Part shown: piece by piece, positions 51,176 to 59,340 of the stretch
Layout of the letters: every line of letters starts with the position of its first letter
How positions within the stretch are numbered: position 1 is the first letter of the stretch
NCBI GenBank assembly: GCA_040400005.1
Contig: JBBARC010000003.1
Span: 49,505 to 113,504 of the forward strand
Reading direction: 5' to 3'
Source: JBBARC01 sp040400005
GTDB lineage: Bacteria; Pseudomonadota; Alphaproteobacteria; Acetobacterales; Acetobacteraceae
DNA: 64,000 bases
Position numbers and translations under genes: made by a program
Notes under the pieces: model-generated
Database searches by the model: none
What the model saw: only the letters and a program-made list of their open reading frames with translations
What the model was told of the DNA's origin: nothing

Positions 51176-51265
51176 AGAATAAAGTTGGCGCGCCGCGCGG
51201 TATGCAAAGATAATCGTTAAAACCAACCGATCCGGGATTGCCGGATTGCCCCTACAGAATCAAAA

Positions 51266-51335
51266 AGCGGGCAGCCATACTGTTCCAATAGAATCATATC
51301 TGGAATGATTCCATCGGCGCGGCAGGATGCCCGCT
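51266..51335. repeat. Nested inverted repeats downstream of the DCC and fasciclin genes
   Basis: AGCGGGCA (51266-51273) pairs with TGCCCGCT (51328-51335). Inside it, GAATCAT (51291-51297) pairs with ATGATTC (51305-51311). The structure lies between convergent genes (DCC on plus, fasciclin on minus) and may act as a bidirectional terminator, though no clear T-run follows. Confidence 0.55.
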
Positions 51336-51383
51336 GGCTGGCCGGGCGCGCTAGTCCGGATGGCAGCGCGCCCGTTCGGAAAC

Positions 51384-51803
51384 CTAGGCGGTAGGAAGCA
51401 GAACCGTGTCAATGACGTGAATGACGCCGTTGGTGCACGCAATATCTGCCTGCGTCACTTTCGCACCATTGACGGTTACGCCATGGGTGCCGTCAACGTG
51501 CAGCATTTCACCGGATAGCGAGGCAGGCGTTGCCTTCTGGCCGGCCACGTCCTTAGCCATCACCGCGCCGGACAGGACATGCAAGGTCAAAATCTTGACC
51601 AGCTTTTCCTTGTTTTCTGGCTTGACCAAATCTTCAACGGTTCCGGCCGGCAGGTGCGCGAAGGCGTCGTCCGACGGGGCGAAAACCGTGAAGGGGCCTG
51701 CACCCTTAAGAGTTTCGACCAATCCGGCTGCGGCGACGGCCGCGACCAGCGTCTTGAACGAGCCTGCGGCAACAGCGGTATCAACAATGTCATGTAAAGC
51801 CAT
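51384..51803 (-). CDS. Fasciclin (FAS1) domain protein without signal peptide
   Basis: The 139-residue protein is a single FAS1 domain: FKTLVAAVAAAGLVETLKGA, the H1-like GPFTVFAPSDDAFAHLPAG, VKILTLHVLSGAVMAKDV (H box) and NGVIHVIDTVLLPTA at the end. FAS1 domains mediate adhesion or protein-protein contact. No secretion signal is present, unlike the paralogue 65 nt upstream. The two share GFAPxDxAF-type motifs and the same C-terminal ending, so they arose by duplication. It lies between the DCC gene and the rhodopsin cluster. Confidence 0.88.
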   Translation of the reverse strand: MALHDIVDTAVAAGSFKTLVAAVAAAGLVETLKGAGPFTVFAPSDDAFAHLPAGTVEDLVKPENKEKLVKILTLHVLSGAVMAKDVAGQKATPASLSGEMLHVDGTHGVTVNGAKVTQADIACTNGVIHVIDTVLLPTA

Positions 51804-51867
51804 GGAAAGTGTTCCTTGATGAGTTTAGGGGGTAATTTTTAGTTTCAGCCGGGCACAGGCCGCGGTT

Positions 51868-52356
51868 TTATTTCGGCAACAGCACTTTATCGATAACGTG
51901 GATAACCCCGTTATCAGCAGTGATGTCTGCCTTGACGACGGTTGCGTTATTGACCTTTACGGCGTTTCCGGTTGCATCAATGGCAAGAGTTTCGCCCTGA
52001 ACCGTTTTTGGCGTAAGGTTTTTGCCAGCCAGATCGCTCGATAAAACCCGTCCAGGCACAACGTGATAGGTCAAAATTGCGACCAACTTGGCCTTGTTTT
52101 TCGGCTTCAACAACGACGCGAGCGTACCCTTCGGCAGGGCCGCGAAAGCCGCATCGGTCGGCGCGAATAGCGTGAACGGTCCGGGACTTTTCAGCGTGTC
52201 AACCAAGCCAGCCGCCTTTACGGCAGTGACCAGCGTTGTAAAGCCGCCGGCTGCAACCGCCGTGTCAACGATGTTGGCGGCGCGGGCAAGGCTTGGTATC
52301 AGTATACTACCTAGAAGCACCGCCGTTACGGTGACATGACGAAGTGGTAAAAGCAT
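51868..52356 (-). CDS. Secreted fasciclin (FAS1) domain protein
   Basis: The 162-residue protein has a signal peptide (RHVTVTAVLLGSILIPSLAR, cleavage near ARAA) and one FAS1 domain: FTTLVTAVKAAGLVDTLKSP, GPFTLFAPTDAAFAALPKG, VAILTYHVVPGRVLSSDLAG and DNGVIHVIDKVLLPK. It is the probable parent of the signal-less paralogue at 51384-51803. It is periplasmic or surface-exposed. The function in bacteria is usually adhesion or stress response; nothing here defines a partner. Confidence 0.88.
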   Translation of the reverse strand: MLLPLRHVTVTAVLLGSILIPSLARAANIVDTAVAAGGFTTLVTAVKAAGLVDTLKSPGPFTLFAPTDAAFAALPKGTLASLLKPKNKAKLVAILTYHVVPGRVLSSDLAGKNLTPKTVQGETLAIDATGNAVKVNNATVVKADITADNGVIHVIDKVLLPK

Positions 52357-52773
52357 TGGAACTTAACTCCAAATTCTGCCGTAAGTGCGATCGCTTACGG
52401 CGTGGATCACGCGTGTAGTCATTTGGCTTGTTCCGCACAGAAACACAGCGGTTAAACACCTGTAGCCTTTAGATTAACCAGCACAACAGGTAGGAAAACG
52501 CCGTTCTACTTTGCAGAATTGACTTTGAGGCAAGTTTTTTATCGCTTGTCTCTCTACCAATGCGCTTATGTTACGTGGGGACGGTTGTGATGCGTGCAAG
52601 GTGCGTAATTGCCCAGCCGACTGAGGACGCTGATTCGGATGGCTGCTGCTTTGCGATGCGACGCACCGGCGGCAATCGCACCTGGCGGGGTTGCGCACCT
52701 ATCTTCAGCCAGCATTTCACCGAGCCAGGGAAGTCTTACGACCATCCCTTTACATATCTCAGCATCAGCAACA
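52357..52773. other. 417-bp intergenic region, no gene seen
   Basis: This is the upstream region of the secreted FAS1 gene and the downstream flank of the CBS gene, both on the minus strand. An inverted ACCTGT/ACAGGT pair (about 52459 and 52490) is visible. Open frames here lack ribosome sites and natural composition and are not called. Confidence 0.5.
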
Positions 52774-53289
52774 CTATTTGCGAAGTGCAAGTGCCATGAT
52801 GGCAAATATCATGAGAACAACCAAAGACCCGGCAGCTGTAAACATCGAAGGATTGATGTTAAAAGTTGCTTTTGACTGTTCTGCGACGCGGCCGAGCAGC
52901 TCCGGCCACGTGTAGCTCACGAAATCGCCCTGGCTCATGATGCTGACGAGTGCGCCATCCTGATCAACAATCGGCAGATGGCGAAAACGGTCGTTGGACA
53001 TCTGCCGCAGCCAGTCGAGCAGGTCGTCATCTTCACGCGCCAGTTTGAGGTCTGTCGTCATGATTTCGGAAAGCATGGTGACTTTCGGATCGCGTTCCTG
53101 GTTCAGCAATCGGCGCATGAGGTCACGTTCGGTGACAATACCGATCGGCTTGCGGTCGTTCGACACGATCACCGCCGCACCGTAGTTTTTCTCGCTCATG
53201 ACCTTGACCGCCGTCAGAACGGTATCTTCGGGCAAAAACGTCAGCACCTGCGATTTTCTCTTAAACTCCGGCCGGTCTTTGATCTTCAT
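52774..53289 (-). CDS. CBS-domain protein with C-terminal membrane anchor
   Basis: The 171-residue protein has a tandem CBS pair: VLTFLPEDTVLTAVKVMSEK, GAAVIVSNDRKPIGIVTERD (CBS1), then SEIMTTDLKLAREDDDLLDW and FRHLPIVDQDGALVSIMSQG (CBS2). It ends in one hydrophobic segment, GSLVVLMIFAIMALALRK, a probable membrane anchor. CBS pairs bind adenosine nucleotides and sense energy state. ATG at 53289 has GGAGG about 6 nt upstream. It is divergent from the rhodopsin gene with 545 bp between. A role in tuning the phototrophic or energy-related genes is an inference from position. Confidence 0.85.
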   Translation of the reverse strand: MKIKDRPEFKRKSQVLTFLPEDTVLTAVKVMSEKNYGAAVIVSNDRKPIGIVTERDLMRRLLNQERDPKVTMLSEIMTTDLKLAREDDDLLDWLRQMSNDRFRHLPIVDQDGALVSIMSQGDFVSYTWPELLGRVAEQSKATFNINPSMFTAAGSLVVLMIFAIMALALRK

Positions 53290-53834
53290 ATCGCCCTCCA
53301 TTAAGTAATCGGCAGTACATGTACTCGCTACTGGCGAATTCAAGTTCCATAGTAACCCCGGCACCCGGCATTTTATTTACGGTGCGCAGGGCGGCCACCA
53401 ATCTGGCGAATTGCCCAAACAGCGTCGCGGGCGCCGGGCGTTTTACGTAGCCCGCCATTGAAGCTGTTGGTCGAGACATCATAGCATAAGCGGGAACAAG
53501 CCTCCCCGCGGACGGTCATCATCACCAGAGAAACCGGCGCGATCGCGCTTTCAGGCCTGTACCGCGAACGAATGGCAAAAAGTCGGGATTTCAAGCCCCG
53601 TGGCGTCCGGTTTGAAACATAATATTTGGGCGATCCGTATGTGGCGCGGCGACCCGGTCAAATGTCGTCGATTGTGATAAGCGGCGCCAATAGGCACTTG
53701 CGGCGAAGCGAAACGACCCCATCTCGACCAAATCTCGGCCGTCACATCGACCGCGTGCCCATCGGTTCTTCGCTGGACATCAGTAGACCATGCGGACACG
53801 CGATAACTAATTTTGAGCCTTTGGGAGAGAAAAA
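53290..53834. promoter_or_regulatory. 545-bp divergent promoter region of the rhodopsin and CBS genes
   Basis: No gene is supported here. A GGAAC followed after 17 nt by GTC (about 53491-53515) weakly resembles an alphaproteobacterial EcfG (general stress) promoter. Nearer the rhodopsin gene the DNA turns AT-rich (CGATAACTAATTTTG, about 53799-53815) and a GGGAG ribosome site lies 10 nt before the ATG. The length is enough for several regulatory sites, for example light- or redox-responsive ones, but none is recognised. Confidence 0.35.
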
Positions 53835-54629
53835 ATGGACCCCGTAACGCAGATCAGTCTCAGCCAATACTTTCTTGTTTATAATGCGCTCTCGTTCACG
53901 ATTGCGATCATGGGTGCCGCAACACTCTTTTTCTTCATGCGTGCCAACCAAGTTGGGCGGAACTATCGCACAGCGATCACCATCACCGGACTTGTCACGT
54001 TGATCGCCTGCTACCACTACTTCCGCATCTTTTCGTCGTGGGAAGCGGCGTTCACTGTGGTCGACAACGTGATCAAGCCGACCGGCCAGAAATTTAACGA
54101 TGCGTATCGCTATGTCGATTGGCTCTTAACTGTGCCGCTGTTGCTCGTCGAACTCATCCTGGTCATGCGCCTGCCGCCGGCTGAGACCGTCAGCAAAAGC
54201 GTCAAGCTCGGCCTTCTCGCGGCTGTGATGGTGATGCTCGGCTATCCCGGCGAGGTGGCGGGAGACCCCAGCACCCGTTGGTTCTGGTGGACGCTTGCGA
54301 TGGTTCCGTTCATCATTATTGTCTATGATCTATTCATCGGCCTGAAAAAATCGATCGAAACACAGCCAGCTTCGGTTCGCGGCCTGGTAAGCACGGCGCG
54401 ATCGCTCACGATTGTGTCGTGGTGCTTCTACCCAATCGTGTTCATTCTACCGATGCTGGGCCTAACCGGTGGCACCGCCGCGACGGCGGTGCAAGTCGGC
54501 TATACGATCGCCGACATTGTCGCCAAGGCGTTGTTCGGTCTGTTCATTTACATGATCGCCGTGCGCAAGTCCGAGGTTGAGGAGGCCCAAATGCTGGCCG
54601 GCAGCGGCAAGGTGCGTGGCGTCGCCTAA
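53835..54629 (+). CDS. Proteorhodopsin-like light-driven proton pump
   Basis: The 264-residue protein has seven membrane helices. Helix C reads RYVDWLLTVPLLLVELILV, giving the pump triad Asp95 (acceptor), Thr99 and Glu106 (donor), with Arg92 of the counterion complex and Leu103 at the colour-tuning site (Leu is green-absorbing). His61 in ACYHYFRIF matches proteorhodopsin His75. The retinal Schiff-base Lys231 lies in ADIVAKALFG. In helix E, RWFWWTLAMVPF places Trp152 where xanthorhodopsin has the Gly that makes room for a carotenoid antenna, so an antenna is unlikely. It exports protons in light. A hairpin at 54637-54672 separates it from the crt genes. Confidence 0.95.
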   Translation: MDPVTQISLSQYFLVYNALSFTIAIMGAATLFFFMRANQVGRNYRTAITITGLVTLIACYHYFRIFSSWEAAFTVVDNVIKPTGQKFNDAYRYVDWLLTVPLLLVELILVMRLPPAETVSKSVKLGLLAAVMVMLGYPGEVAGDPSTRWFWWTLAMVPFIIIVYDLFIGLKKSIETQPASVRGLVSTARSLTIVSWCFYPIVFILPMLGLTGGTAATAVQVGYTIADIVAKALFGLFIYMIAVRKSEVEEAQMLAGSGKVRGVA

Positions 54630-54636
54630 TCCAGAT

Positions 54637-54672
54637 CCGGCCCGGTGGCGACGCCGGGCCGGGCTCCTTTTC
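54637..54672 (+). terminator. GC-rich hairpin after the rhodopsin gene
   Basis: GGCCCGG (54639-54645) pairs with CCGGGCC (54654-54660) and the stem is followed by CTCCTTTTC. The short T-run makes it a modest terminator; partial read-through into the crt operon is possible. Confidence 0.5.
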
Positions 54673-54778
54673 GCCAGACTTCGCTCTGCGGGCGGGACAC
54701 AGTCGCGCTGACCGATCCCGACGGCGGGCGCAGCCCATCACTCGCCGGCGGCCCTTTGCCCGGCGGGGCGGCACGGCC

Positions 54779-54840
54779 CCATCCTACCCTTAGGCAACCC
54801 CGTCCTATCCTTTGGCCACCTTACCCTATCCTTAGGCAAC
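54779..54840. repeat. Three degenerate 20-21-bp tandem repeats directly before crtE
   Basis: The units run approximately 54779-54798, 54799-54820 and 54821-54840. They share CCTA(C/T)CCTTAGGCAAC-like sequence; the middle one is altered to CCTTTGGCCAC. The array ends 4 nt before the crtE ATG, where the ribosome site would be, and no normal Shine-Dalgarno sequence is seen. It could affect translation of the crt operon. Confidence 0.65.
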
Positions 54841-54844
54841 AACG

Positions 54845-55801
54845 ATGCTTCAATCGGATCTTGCACAGGTTAAATCGGCACTGGCGGCTTCGGTCGCCGG
54901 CGAAGGCGTGCTTGGGGAAGCCACCGCATTCCATCTGGCCAGTGGCGGCAAGGCTTGGCGTGCCCGGCTGGCCCTCGACTGTGGCCAGGCTCTCGATCTG
55001 GGCCGGCCTGACCGCATCGGTCTCGCGCTTACCTGCGAGCTGATCCATCAGGCCTCGGTCGTGCATGACGATATCCAAGACAAGGCAACTACGCGCCGCG
55101 GCCGCAGCAGTGTGGCGGCGCGATTTGGCCCAGCCATCGCCTTGTGTGTCGGTGATCACCTGCTGATGAGCGCCTTCGGGCAGCTCAGCGCCCTGTCGGA
55201 AAATGCGGCACTGGCGCGCCTGTTCGGCGGCGCCGTGTCGCAGATGGCCGCAGCGCAGGCCGAGGAATTCGGCCCGGCGTTGTGGACGACAATGACATGG
55301 CCACGCTATGTGTCGCTGATCGAAGGCAAGGCCGGTGCGATGCTCGTCCTACCGGTGGCCGGTGCTGCCGTGCTCGCCGGTCTGCCGGCGACAGACGTTG
55401 ATCTGGCCTGCCGCGCCGCGCGGATCCTGGGCGTGGCGTATCAGGCTGGCGACGATGTGGCCGACCTTGCTGCCGATCTCGCGCAGGGCGCACTCAACGG
55501 TGTCATTGCGCGCGGGCTGGACCATTGCGGCGAGATCAAGCGCGCACAATGGCAGGAACGGCTTGCACAGGCGCGGCGCTCCAGGCTGTCGGAGGCCGAA
55601 GCCGGATTCTGGGCCGCGACACTCAATAGTCAGGCAGAGGCCGTAACCGCATGGAGGCGCGCCCTGCTGGCGGACGCCTCTGCTGCGCTACAGCTGGGCG
55701 CCAGCCCAGGCTGCCGGGCCCTGATCCCCTTGATTGACGCCGCGGCGCGTCAGCTCGCCGCGTGCAATTTTCCATCAAAGGCAAAAAACCATGCCGCGTG
55801 A
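54845..55801 (+). CDS. crtE: Geranylgeranyl diphosphate synthase CrtE
   Basis: The 318-residue trans-prenyltransferase carries the first Asp-rich motif as VVHDDIQDKATTRRG (DDxxD) and the second as AYQAGDDVADLAAD. It shows the substrate-size region CELIHQASVV and GKAGAMLVLPVAGAAVL. It condenses IPP with allylic diphosphates to give GGPP, the entry step to carotenoids. First gene of the crtE-I-B-Y-blh run; its stop overlaps the crtI start by 11 nt. The N-terminal GGKAWRARLAL replaces the usual GGKR-x-R-P (a Trp and Ala in place of Arg and Pro), an oddity in the IPP-binding loop worth noting. Confidence 0.9.
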   Translation: MLQSDLAQVKSALAASVAGEGVLGEATAFHLASGGKAWRARLALDCGQALDLGRPDRIGLALTCELIHQASVVHDDIQDKATTRRGRSSVAARFGPAIALCVGDHLLMSAFGQLSALSENAALARLFGGAVSQMAAAQAEEFGPALWTTMTWPRYVSLIEGKAGAMLVLPVAGAAVLAGLPATDVDLACRAARILGVAYQAGDDVADLAADLAQGALNGVIARGLDHCGEIKRAQWQERLAQARRSRLSEAEAGFWAATLNSQAEAVTAWRRALLADASAALQLGASPGCRALIPLIDAAARQLAACNFPSKAKNHAA

Positions 55802-57311
55802 CGGCAACACCATCCCGCCCATGCAGCGCGCCATTGTCATCGGTGCTGGCTTTGGCGGCATGGCGGCCGCCCTGCGGGCACGCCGGCTTGGCTACCAGGT
55901 AACCCTGGTGGACCGCATGCCGGCGCTGGGCGGGCGCGCCCGCGTATTCCGGCAGGACGGCTTCACCTTCGACGCCGGCCCCACTGTCATCACCGCGCCA
56001 CAGCTGATCGAGGAGCTGTTTGCCATGTTCGGTGAGCGCATGGCGGATCATGTCACGATGCTGCCAGTCCGGCCATGGTACCGGATCCTGTTCGCCGATG
56101 GCCGTTCGTTCGATTACGGCAGCTCAGCCGAGCAGATGCGGCGCGCCGTCGCGGCGTTCGCGCCCGCTGATCTGAACGGTTACGATCGTCTAATGAAACG
56201 CTCGCGGGCTTTGTACGACGTGGCGTTCGTGCAATACGGCACGCATTCGTTCCACTCCCTCGCCATCATGCTGCGTGCGTTGCCGGCGCTGGTGCGCCTT
56301 GGCGGCTACCGCTCGGTCTCGGGGCTGGTCCAGAGCTACATAAAAGACGAGGCGCTACGCCGGGTATTCAGCCTGCAGCCGTTGCTCGTTGGAGGTCATC
56401 CATTCCGGACGCCGGCGTTCTATGCGCTGATCACGCACCTGGAACAGAAATGGGGCGTGTGGTTTCCGCAGGGTGGAACCGGCGCGCTGGTAACGGCGCT
56501 CGAGGCGCTGATGCTGCGCCAAGGGGTAGAGATTCAGTGCAACCGGACCGTCTCGCGTATTCTGGTCGAACACAAGCGCGCGTGTGGGGTCGAATTCGAC
56601 GACGGCACCAAGCTTGCGGCCGACATTGTGATCGCCAACGCCGATGCGCCGCAGGTACACGCCGTGCTGACCGCCGGCGGCAAGACAGAACAAACCGCCG
56701 GGGCCAAGACCAGTTCGTCACGCGTCGACCGGATGGAATACTCGTTCGGCCTGTTCGTCATGTGCTTCGGCGCCGACCGGTCCTGGCCAGACGTTGCGCA
56801 CCACACGATCATCCTGGGCGAGCGTTGGAAGGCGCTGCTCAACGAGATCTTCGACGGCAAGGGGCTGCCGCCCGACCCCAGCCTGTATTTGCATCGGCCG
56901 GCCGCGACCGACCCGAGCCTGCAGCCGCCCGGGCATGACGGCTTCTACGTGCTGGCGCCGGTGCCTAACCTGCGGTCCAAGATCGATTGGGCGTCGGCGT
57001 CGGTCCGCCTGCGCGACCAGGTGGTCCGTGAACTGGAGGACCGCGCCTTGCCGGGCCTATCCCGCCACATCGTAACGGAGCGGGTGATGACGCCAATCGA
57101 TTTCGAACAGGATTACCTCAGCCGCCACGGGGCCGGGTTCTCGATCGCGCCAACTTTGCGGCAATCCGCCTGGCTGCGATTCCATAACCGCGCGCCGTTG
57201 CCGGGCCTTTATTTGGTGGGTGCCGGAACGCATCCCGGGGCGGGCTTACCTGGTGTTCTGACATCGGCCAAGGTCGTGGAGAAATTGCTGAGCCAGGAGA
57301 TCACCCGTTGA
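55791..57311 (+). CDS. crtI: Phytoene desaturase CrtI
   Basis: The 506-residue flavoprotein starts with the FAD-binding dinucleotide motif AIVIGAGFGGMAAALRARRL. PALGGRARVFRQDGFTFDAG follows, and it ends with the CrtI signature GLYLVGAGTHPGAGLPGVL. In the middle, WGVWFPQGGTGALVTALEAL is conserved. It introduces four double bonds to convert phytoene to lycopene. ATG at 55791 overlaps crtE; a second ATG at 55821 directly before the FAD motif is possible. The order crtE-I-B-Y is a normal carotenoid operon. Confidence 0.92.
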   Translation: MPRDGNTIPPMQRAIVIGAGFGGMAAALRARRLGYQVTLVDRMPALGGRARVFRQDGFTFDAGPTVITAPQLIEELFAMFGERMADHVTMLPVRPWYRILFADGRSFDYGSSAEQMRRAVAAFAPADLNGYDRLMKRSRALYDVAFVQYGTHSFHSLAIMLRALPALVRLGGYRSVSGLVQSYIKDEALRRVFSLQPLLVGGHPFRTPAFYALITHLEQKWGVWFPQGGTGALVTALEALMLRQGVEIQCNRTVSRILVEHKRACGVEFDDGTKLAADIVIANADAPQVHAVLTAGGKTEQTAGAKTSSSRVDRMEYSFGLFVMCFGADRSWPDVAHHTIILGERWKALLNEIFDGKGLPPDPSLYLHRPAATDPSLQPPGHDGFYVLAPVPNLRSKIDWASASVRLRDQVVRELEDRALPGLSRHIVTERVMTPIDFEQDYLSRHGAGFSIAPTLRQSAWLRFHNRAPLPGLYLVGAGTHPGAGLPGVLTSAKVVEKLLSQEITR

Positions 57312-58174
57312 GCGTCGCCGTACTTAGCCGATACGGCCGCAGCTTTCGGCTAGCCGGCCGGCTGCTGCCGGGCGATTGCCTGCGCGACGCCGCCACGCTT
57401 TACGCGTTCTGCCGGGCCGTGGACGATCTGGCGGACGAAACAACCGACCCAATCGCCGCTAGGGCCGACCTACTGGCGCTGCGTGGCGCCGTCATCGCCG
57501 GCGATCGGTCTCATGTGCTAGCGCAACCCTTTCTTTCGCTTCGGGATAGTCACGGCGCAGGCACTGCATCAGCGGTGACGCTGATCGACACGGTTATGCG
57601 GGATCTGCAGCCAATGCGCCTGGCCGACGAGGCAGCCTTGATGGATTACGCCTACGGCGCGGCGGGCACGGTCGGCGAAATGATGTGCGCAGTGCTTGGC
57701 GTCAGTTCGGTGCAGGCGCTGCCATATGCGGTCGACCTCGGCATGGCGATGCAGCTCACCAACATCGCTCGCGATGTGATCGAGGATGCAGACAACGGTC
57801 GCGTCTATCTGCCGGCCGCATGGCTGCCGCACGATGTGACCCCAGGGATCCTGGCGTCGCGCCCCGAGGCCGTGTTTGCGGCGGTCGAGCGGCTGCTGGC
57901 CGGTGCCGAGCGTTGCTATCGCAGCGGTGAGCAGGGCCTCGTATTTCTGCCGCCGCGAGTGAGACCGGCGATCCGGGCGGCCGCGCGCATATATGAGGAG
58001 ATCGGGCTGCGTATTCTGCGCAAGGGGCCGGCGTATCTTGCCGCGCGCCGCGTCGTTGTTCCGATGCATCGCAAGATGGTGCTGCTGGTGTCGTCCGTGC
58101 TCGACACCAAGCCGGTCACTGTTCCGGCGGCGTTCTTGCTGGCTTTGCCCGACGGTCCGGGCGCCGGCCGATGA
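57308..58174 (+). CDS. crtB: Phytoene synthase CrtB
   Basis: The 288-residue squalene/phytoene-synthase-fold protein shows LYAFCRAVDDLADETTD (first D-x-x-x-D motif) and GMAMQLTNIARDVIEDADNG (second) followed by RVYLPAAWL. It joins two GGPP molecules to give phytoene. The start is TTG at 57308, with AGGAG about 10 nt upstream, overlapping the crtI TGA (TTGA). Stop overlaps crtY by 4 nt. A rare start codon inside an overlapping operon may keep its level low. Confidence 0.92.
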   Translation: MSVAVLSRYGRSFRLAGRLLPGDCLRDAATLYAFCRAVDDLADETTDPIAARADLLALRGAVIAGDRSHVLAQPFLSLRDSHGAGTASAVTLIDTVMRDLQPMRLADEAALMDYAYGAAGTVGEMMCAVLGVSSVQALPYAVDLGMAMQLTNIARDVIEDADNGRVYLPAAWLPHDVTPGILASRPEAVFAAVERLLAGAERCYRSGEQGLVFLPPRVRPAIRAAARIYEEIGLRILRKGPAYLAARRVVVPMHRKMVLLVSSVLDTKPVTVPAAFLLALPDGPGAGR

Positions 58175-59340
58175 AACAGGTGGCCGATTACGATGTCGCC
58201 ATCATCGGCGCGGGCCTAGCTGGCCTGAGCCTCGCCACGCGGCTGGCGGAACCGGCCTTCGCAGGGCTGCGGGTGCTGGTGCTGGAGCCCCGCACACAGT
58301 ATCGCCGCGATCGCACCTGGTCGTACTGGTCGATGACGCCGCATCCGTTCCAGGCCGCGGTAACGTCGTCGTTTGATCGCTGGCGCGTCGTCTCAAGGGA
58401 CCGCTCAGTGCTTCGCGGCGCACCGGGGCTGCGATACGAATCGATCCCCTCCGATCGGCTTTACCGAATAGCATTGGAGCGCTTGCGGGCCGCGCCGCAG
58501 ATCGAGTTTCGCCAGGGGGTGTCGGTGCAGGCCTCCGAGCATAGCGACAGTGTGCAACTGCGGTTCGGCACGGAGACTGTGCGCGCCCGGCACGCCTTCG
58601 ACACGCGTCCGCCCGCGCGCCTCGCGTCGCATGGCCTGAGCCAGCGCTTCCTAGGCTGGGAGATCGAGACCCCGGACGATGTCTTCGATCCATCAACGGT
58701 AACCCTGATGGATTTCCGTTGCCCCCAGGCTGGTGCTGCGCATTTCACCTATATCCTGCCGTCCACATCGCGCCGCGCGCTTGTCGAAGACACCTGGTTT
58801 GCGCCACCCGGCCTTGAGCAACCCGACCATGAGGCCGCGATCCGCGATCATCTGATGGCGTGCCACGGTGTAACCCGTTTTGAAATCCTGTTCGAGGAGC
58901 GCGGCGCGTTGCCGATGAACCCGATCTTTCGGCCGGTGGCCGGGCGGCGTCTGCTGCCGATCGGGATGGCCGGCGGCGGCGCGCGGCCGAGCACCGGCTA
59001 CGCCTTTAACGCGATTCAGGCGCAATGCGACACAATAGCGGCTGACCTCCTGGCAGGGCGCACGCCGCGCCCGGTCAGGCCGAGACCTAGGGTAGTGCGG
59101 GCGATGGACAGGGTGCTACTGGACATGGTGTACCGCCAGCCGGAACTAGCGGCCCCGTTGTTTACGTCGCTCTTCGATCGCTGCGAGCCGCAGGCGCTGG
59201 TGCGTTTCCTCAACGACCGCGCCAGCCTGCCTGATCTGCTAGCGGTCGGGCTTGCGATGCCGGTCATGACGACCTCTCTGGCGACTTTGCAACTGCTGAT
59301 GGAACCGACCAGATGGACGCGACACGTCATCGCTGGCTGA
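58171..59340 (+). CDS. crtY: Lycopene beta-cyclase CrtY
   Basis: The 389-residue protein has the NAD(P)/FAD-binding start DVAIIGAGLAGLSLATRLAE, the conserved ERTQYRRDRTWSYW-like segment (here PRTQYRRDRTWSYWSM), HFTYILPSTSRRALVEDTWF, and GMAGGGARPSTGYAFNAIQA. These match bacterial CrtY, which closes both ends of lycopene to give beta-carotene. It overlaps crtB (ATGA) and its 3' end overlaps blh by 28 nt. Beta-carotene is the substrate of the next gene. Confidence 0.92.
   Translation: MKQVADYDVAIIGAGLAGLSLATRLAEPAFAGLRVLVLEPRTQYRRDRTWSYWSMTPHPFQAAVTSSFDRWRVVSRDRSVLRGAPGLRYESIPSDRLYRIALERLRAAPQIEFRQGVSVQASEHSDSVQLRFGTETVRARHAFDTRPPARLASHGLSQRFLGWEIETPDDVFDPSTVTLMDFRCPQAGAAHFTYILPSTSRRALVEDTWFAPPGLEQPDHEAAIRDHLMACHGVTRFEILFEERGALPMNPIFRPVAGRRLLPIGMAGGGARPSTGYAFNAIQAQCDTIAADLLAGRTPRPVRPRPRVVRAMDRVLLDMVYRQPELAAPLFTSLFDRCEPQALVRFLNDRASLPDLLAVGLAMPVMTTSLATLQLLMEPTRWTRHVIAG

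Noticed and set aside
52357..52773. Open frames in the FAS1-CBS intergenic region
   Set aside because: Several short overlapping frames on both strands, none with ribosome site, family motif or natural composition.
53835..54629. Sensory, chloride- or sodium-pumping rhodopsin
   Set aside because: The D-T-E residues in helix C define an outward proton pump; NDQ (Na+) or TSA/NTQ (Cl-) patterns are absent and no transducer gene is adjacent.
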